DNA from: Hyphomicrobiales bacterium
GTDB lineage: Bacteria; Pseudomonadota; Alphaproteobacteria; Rhizobiales; Devosiaceae
DNA length: 32,452 bases
Reading direction: 5' to 3'
Assembly: GCA_004144345.1 (NCBI GenBank)
Contig: SEEL01000040.1
Span: forward strand, 1 to 32,452
Positions 32,041 through 32,452 of this stretch are shown here, piece by piece; the stretch's first letter is position 1; the number at the start of each line of letters is the position of its first letter. The notes under the pieces are model-generated. The model was given only the letters and a program-made list of their open reading frames with translations, was not told the DNA's origin and did not search any database. The translations under genes were made by a program, and so were the position numbers.

Positions 32041-32452
32041 TCCTTCGACTCGCGCTCTGCGCGGCTCAGGATGAGGGGTTTGCGGACGTGCAGAGACGTC
32101 CGCCGGCCCTACCGGCGATGTCAAAGAACCCTTGCTCTTGCCCCTGCGGGCGAGAGCGAGCAGCGGCGAGGGCTTGCCTCGACGCGGGTAGTCCGCAGGA
32201 GGTGAGGCTCGCGCCTCGCCGCTGCAACCGGGCTTTCCTCAGGATCGATGATCTGCCGGAATCTCTCTCCACGTCTGGCGGTGGTTCAGATGCGCCGCCC
32301 TACCGGCTCAAAACGCATCTGCTCGACAGGGGCGGTAACTGTCCCTGCCGTCCACCGTGCCGCCAATGGCGGACACAGCCTCGATCCCGGGTTTTGTAGT
32401 GGCGAGCGACCCCGCCCCACCCGGCCTCCCCCTCCCAGATCACTCGTCATGA
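32041..32452. repeat. Non-coding, repeat-like right end
   Basis: I find no gene in the last 412 bp. It starts with TCCTTCGACTCGCGCTCTGCGCGGCTCAGGATGAGG, a common alphaproteobacterial intergenic palindrome type, and ends in a C-tract segment (about 32408-32438) like the family elsewhere. Between them, open frames on both strands are low-complexity and lack ribosome sites. A minus-strand ATG near 32450 opens a short Gly/Arg-rich frame that looks spurious. Confidence 0.5.

Noticed and set aside
32088-32399. A 103-codon plus-strand open frame at the right end
   Set aside because: Cys/Pro/Arg-rich translation, no ribosome site, and repeat-like DNA on both sides.

Overview
The window is GC-rich chromosomal DNA from an alphaproteobacterium, most likely of the Rhizobiales/Hyphomicrobiales and perhaps near Devosia. 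This rests on the rhizobial-type serC-serA pair with a structured serC leader, the rpoH - rluD neighbourhood, an Omp25-like barrel behind a CtrA-type box, and intergenic repeats of the 'TCATTCCCGCG...' kind. The genus is a guess. I see no phage, transposase, CRISPR array, tRNA or rRNA gene. The gene content is mainly core and housekeeping, separated by repeat-rich spacers.

Layout. Positions 1-753 are non-coding repeats. Next come glmM (cell-wall precursor), an outer-membrane barrel protein, a YcaQ/AlkZ-type DNA glycosylase (minus), a small unknown protein, and a UvrD/PcrA-type helicase (minus). Positions 6608-7982 are a second repeat-dense spacer. The glmM-to-helicase block is bracketed by two copies of a 337-bp sequence in opposite orientation, each ending 80-95 bp before a start codon (glmM, helicase). 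Positions 7983-15000 hold accessory metabolism and unknowns: a DUF1801 protein, a secreted PQQ-type sugar dehydrogenase, a MarR regulator, an F420-reductase-like NADP-binding protein, a membrane protein, a stand-alone 5'-3' exonuclease, a cyclic-nucleotide-binding protein followed by a cytochrome P450, and a DUF998 membrane protein.

Positions 15001-24602 carry the serine pathway (serC leader RNA, serC, serA), a small membrane protein built from an internal duplication, an EamA exporter, a secondary-metabolism-type FAD oxidoreductase, purA, and a large single-pass protein of unknown function. Positions 24591-29427 are a thiamine module. The thiBPQ importer runs on the minus strand behind a TPP riboswitch. 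Diverging from it are thiamine pyrophosphokinase and, translationally coupled to that, a class D (OXA-type) beta-lactamase homologue. Importer, kinase and sensor form a plausible feedback loop: imported thiamine is pyrophosphorylated and the product shuts off import.

The right end holds rpoH (heat-shock sigma), an RluD-type pseudouridine synthase, and a divergent small membrane protein whose start codon shares two bases with that of rluD. The last 400 bp are repeat-like non-coding DNA.

The features most worth following up are the paired 337-bp structured upstream elements, the 3' part of purA with unusual codon use and a perfect DnaA-box 9-mer, the compact TPP riboswitch/thiN divergon with its coupled OXA gene, and the unknown protein downstream of purA.
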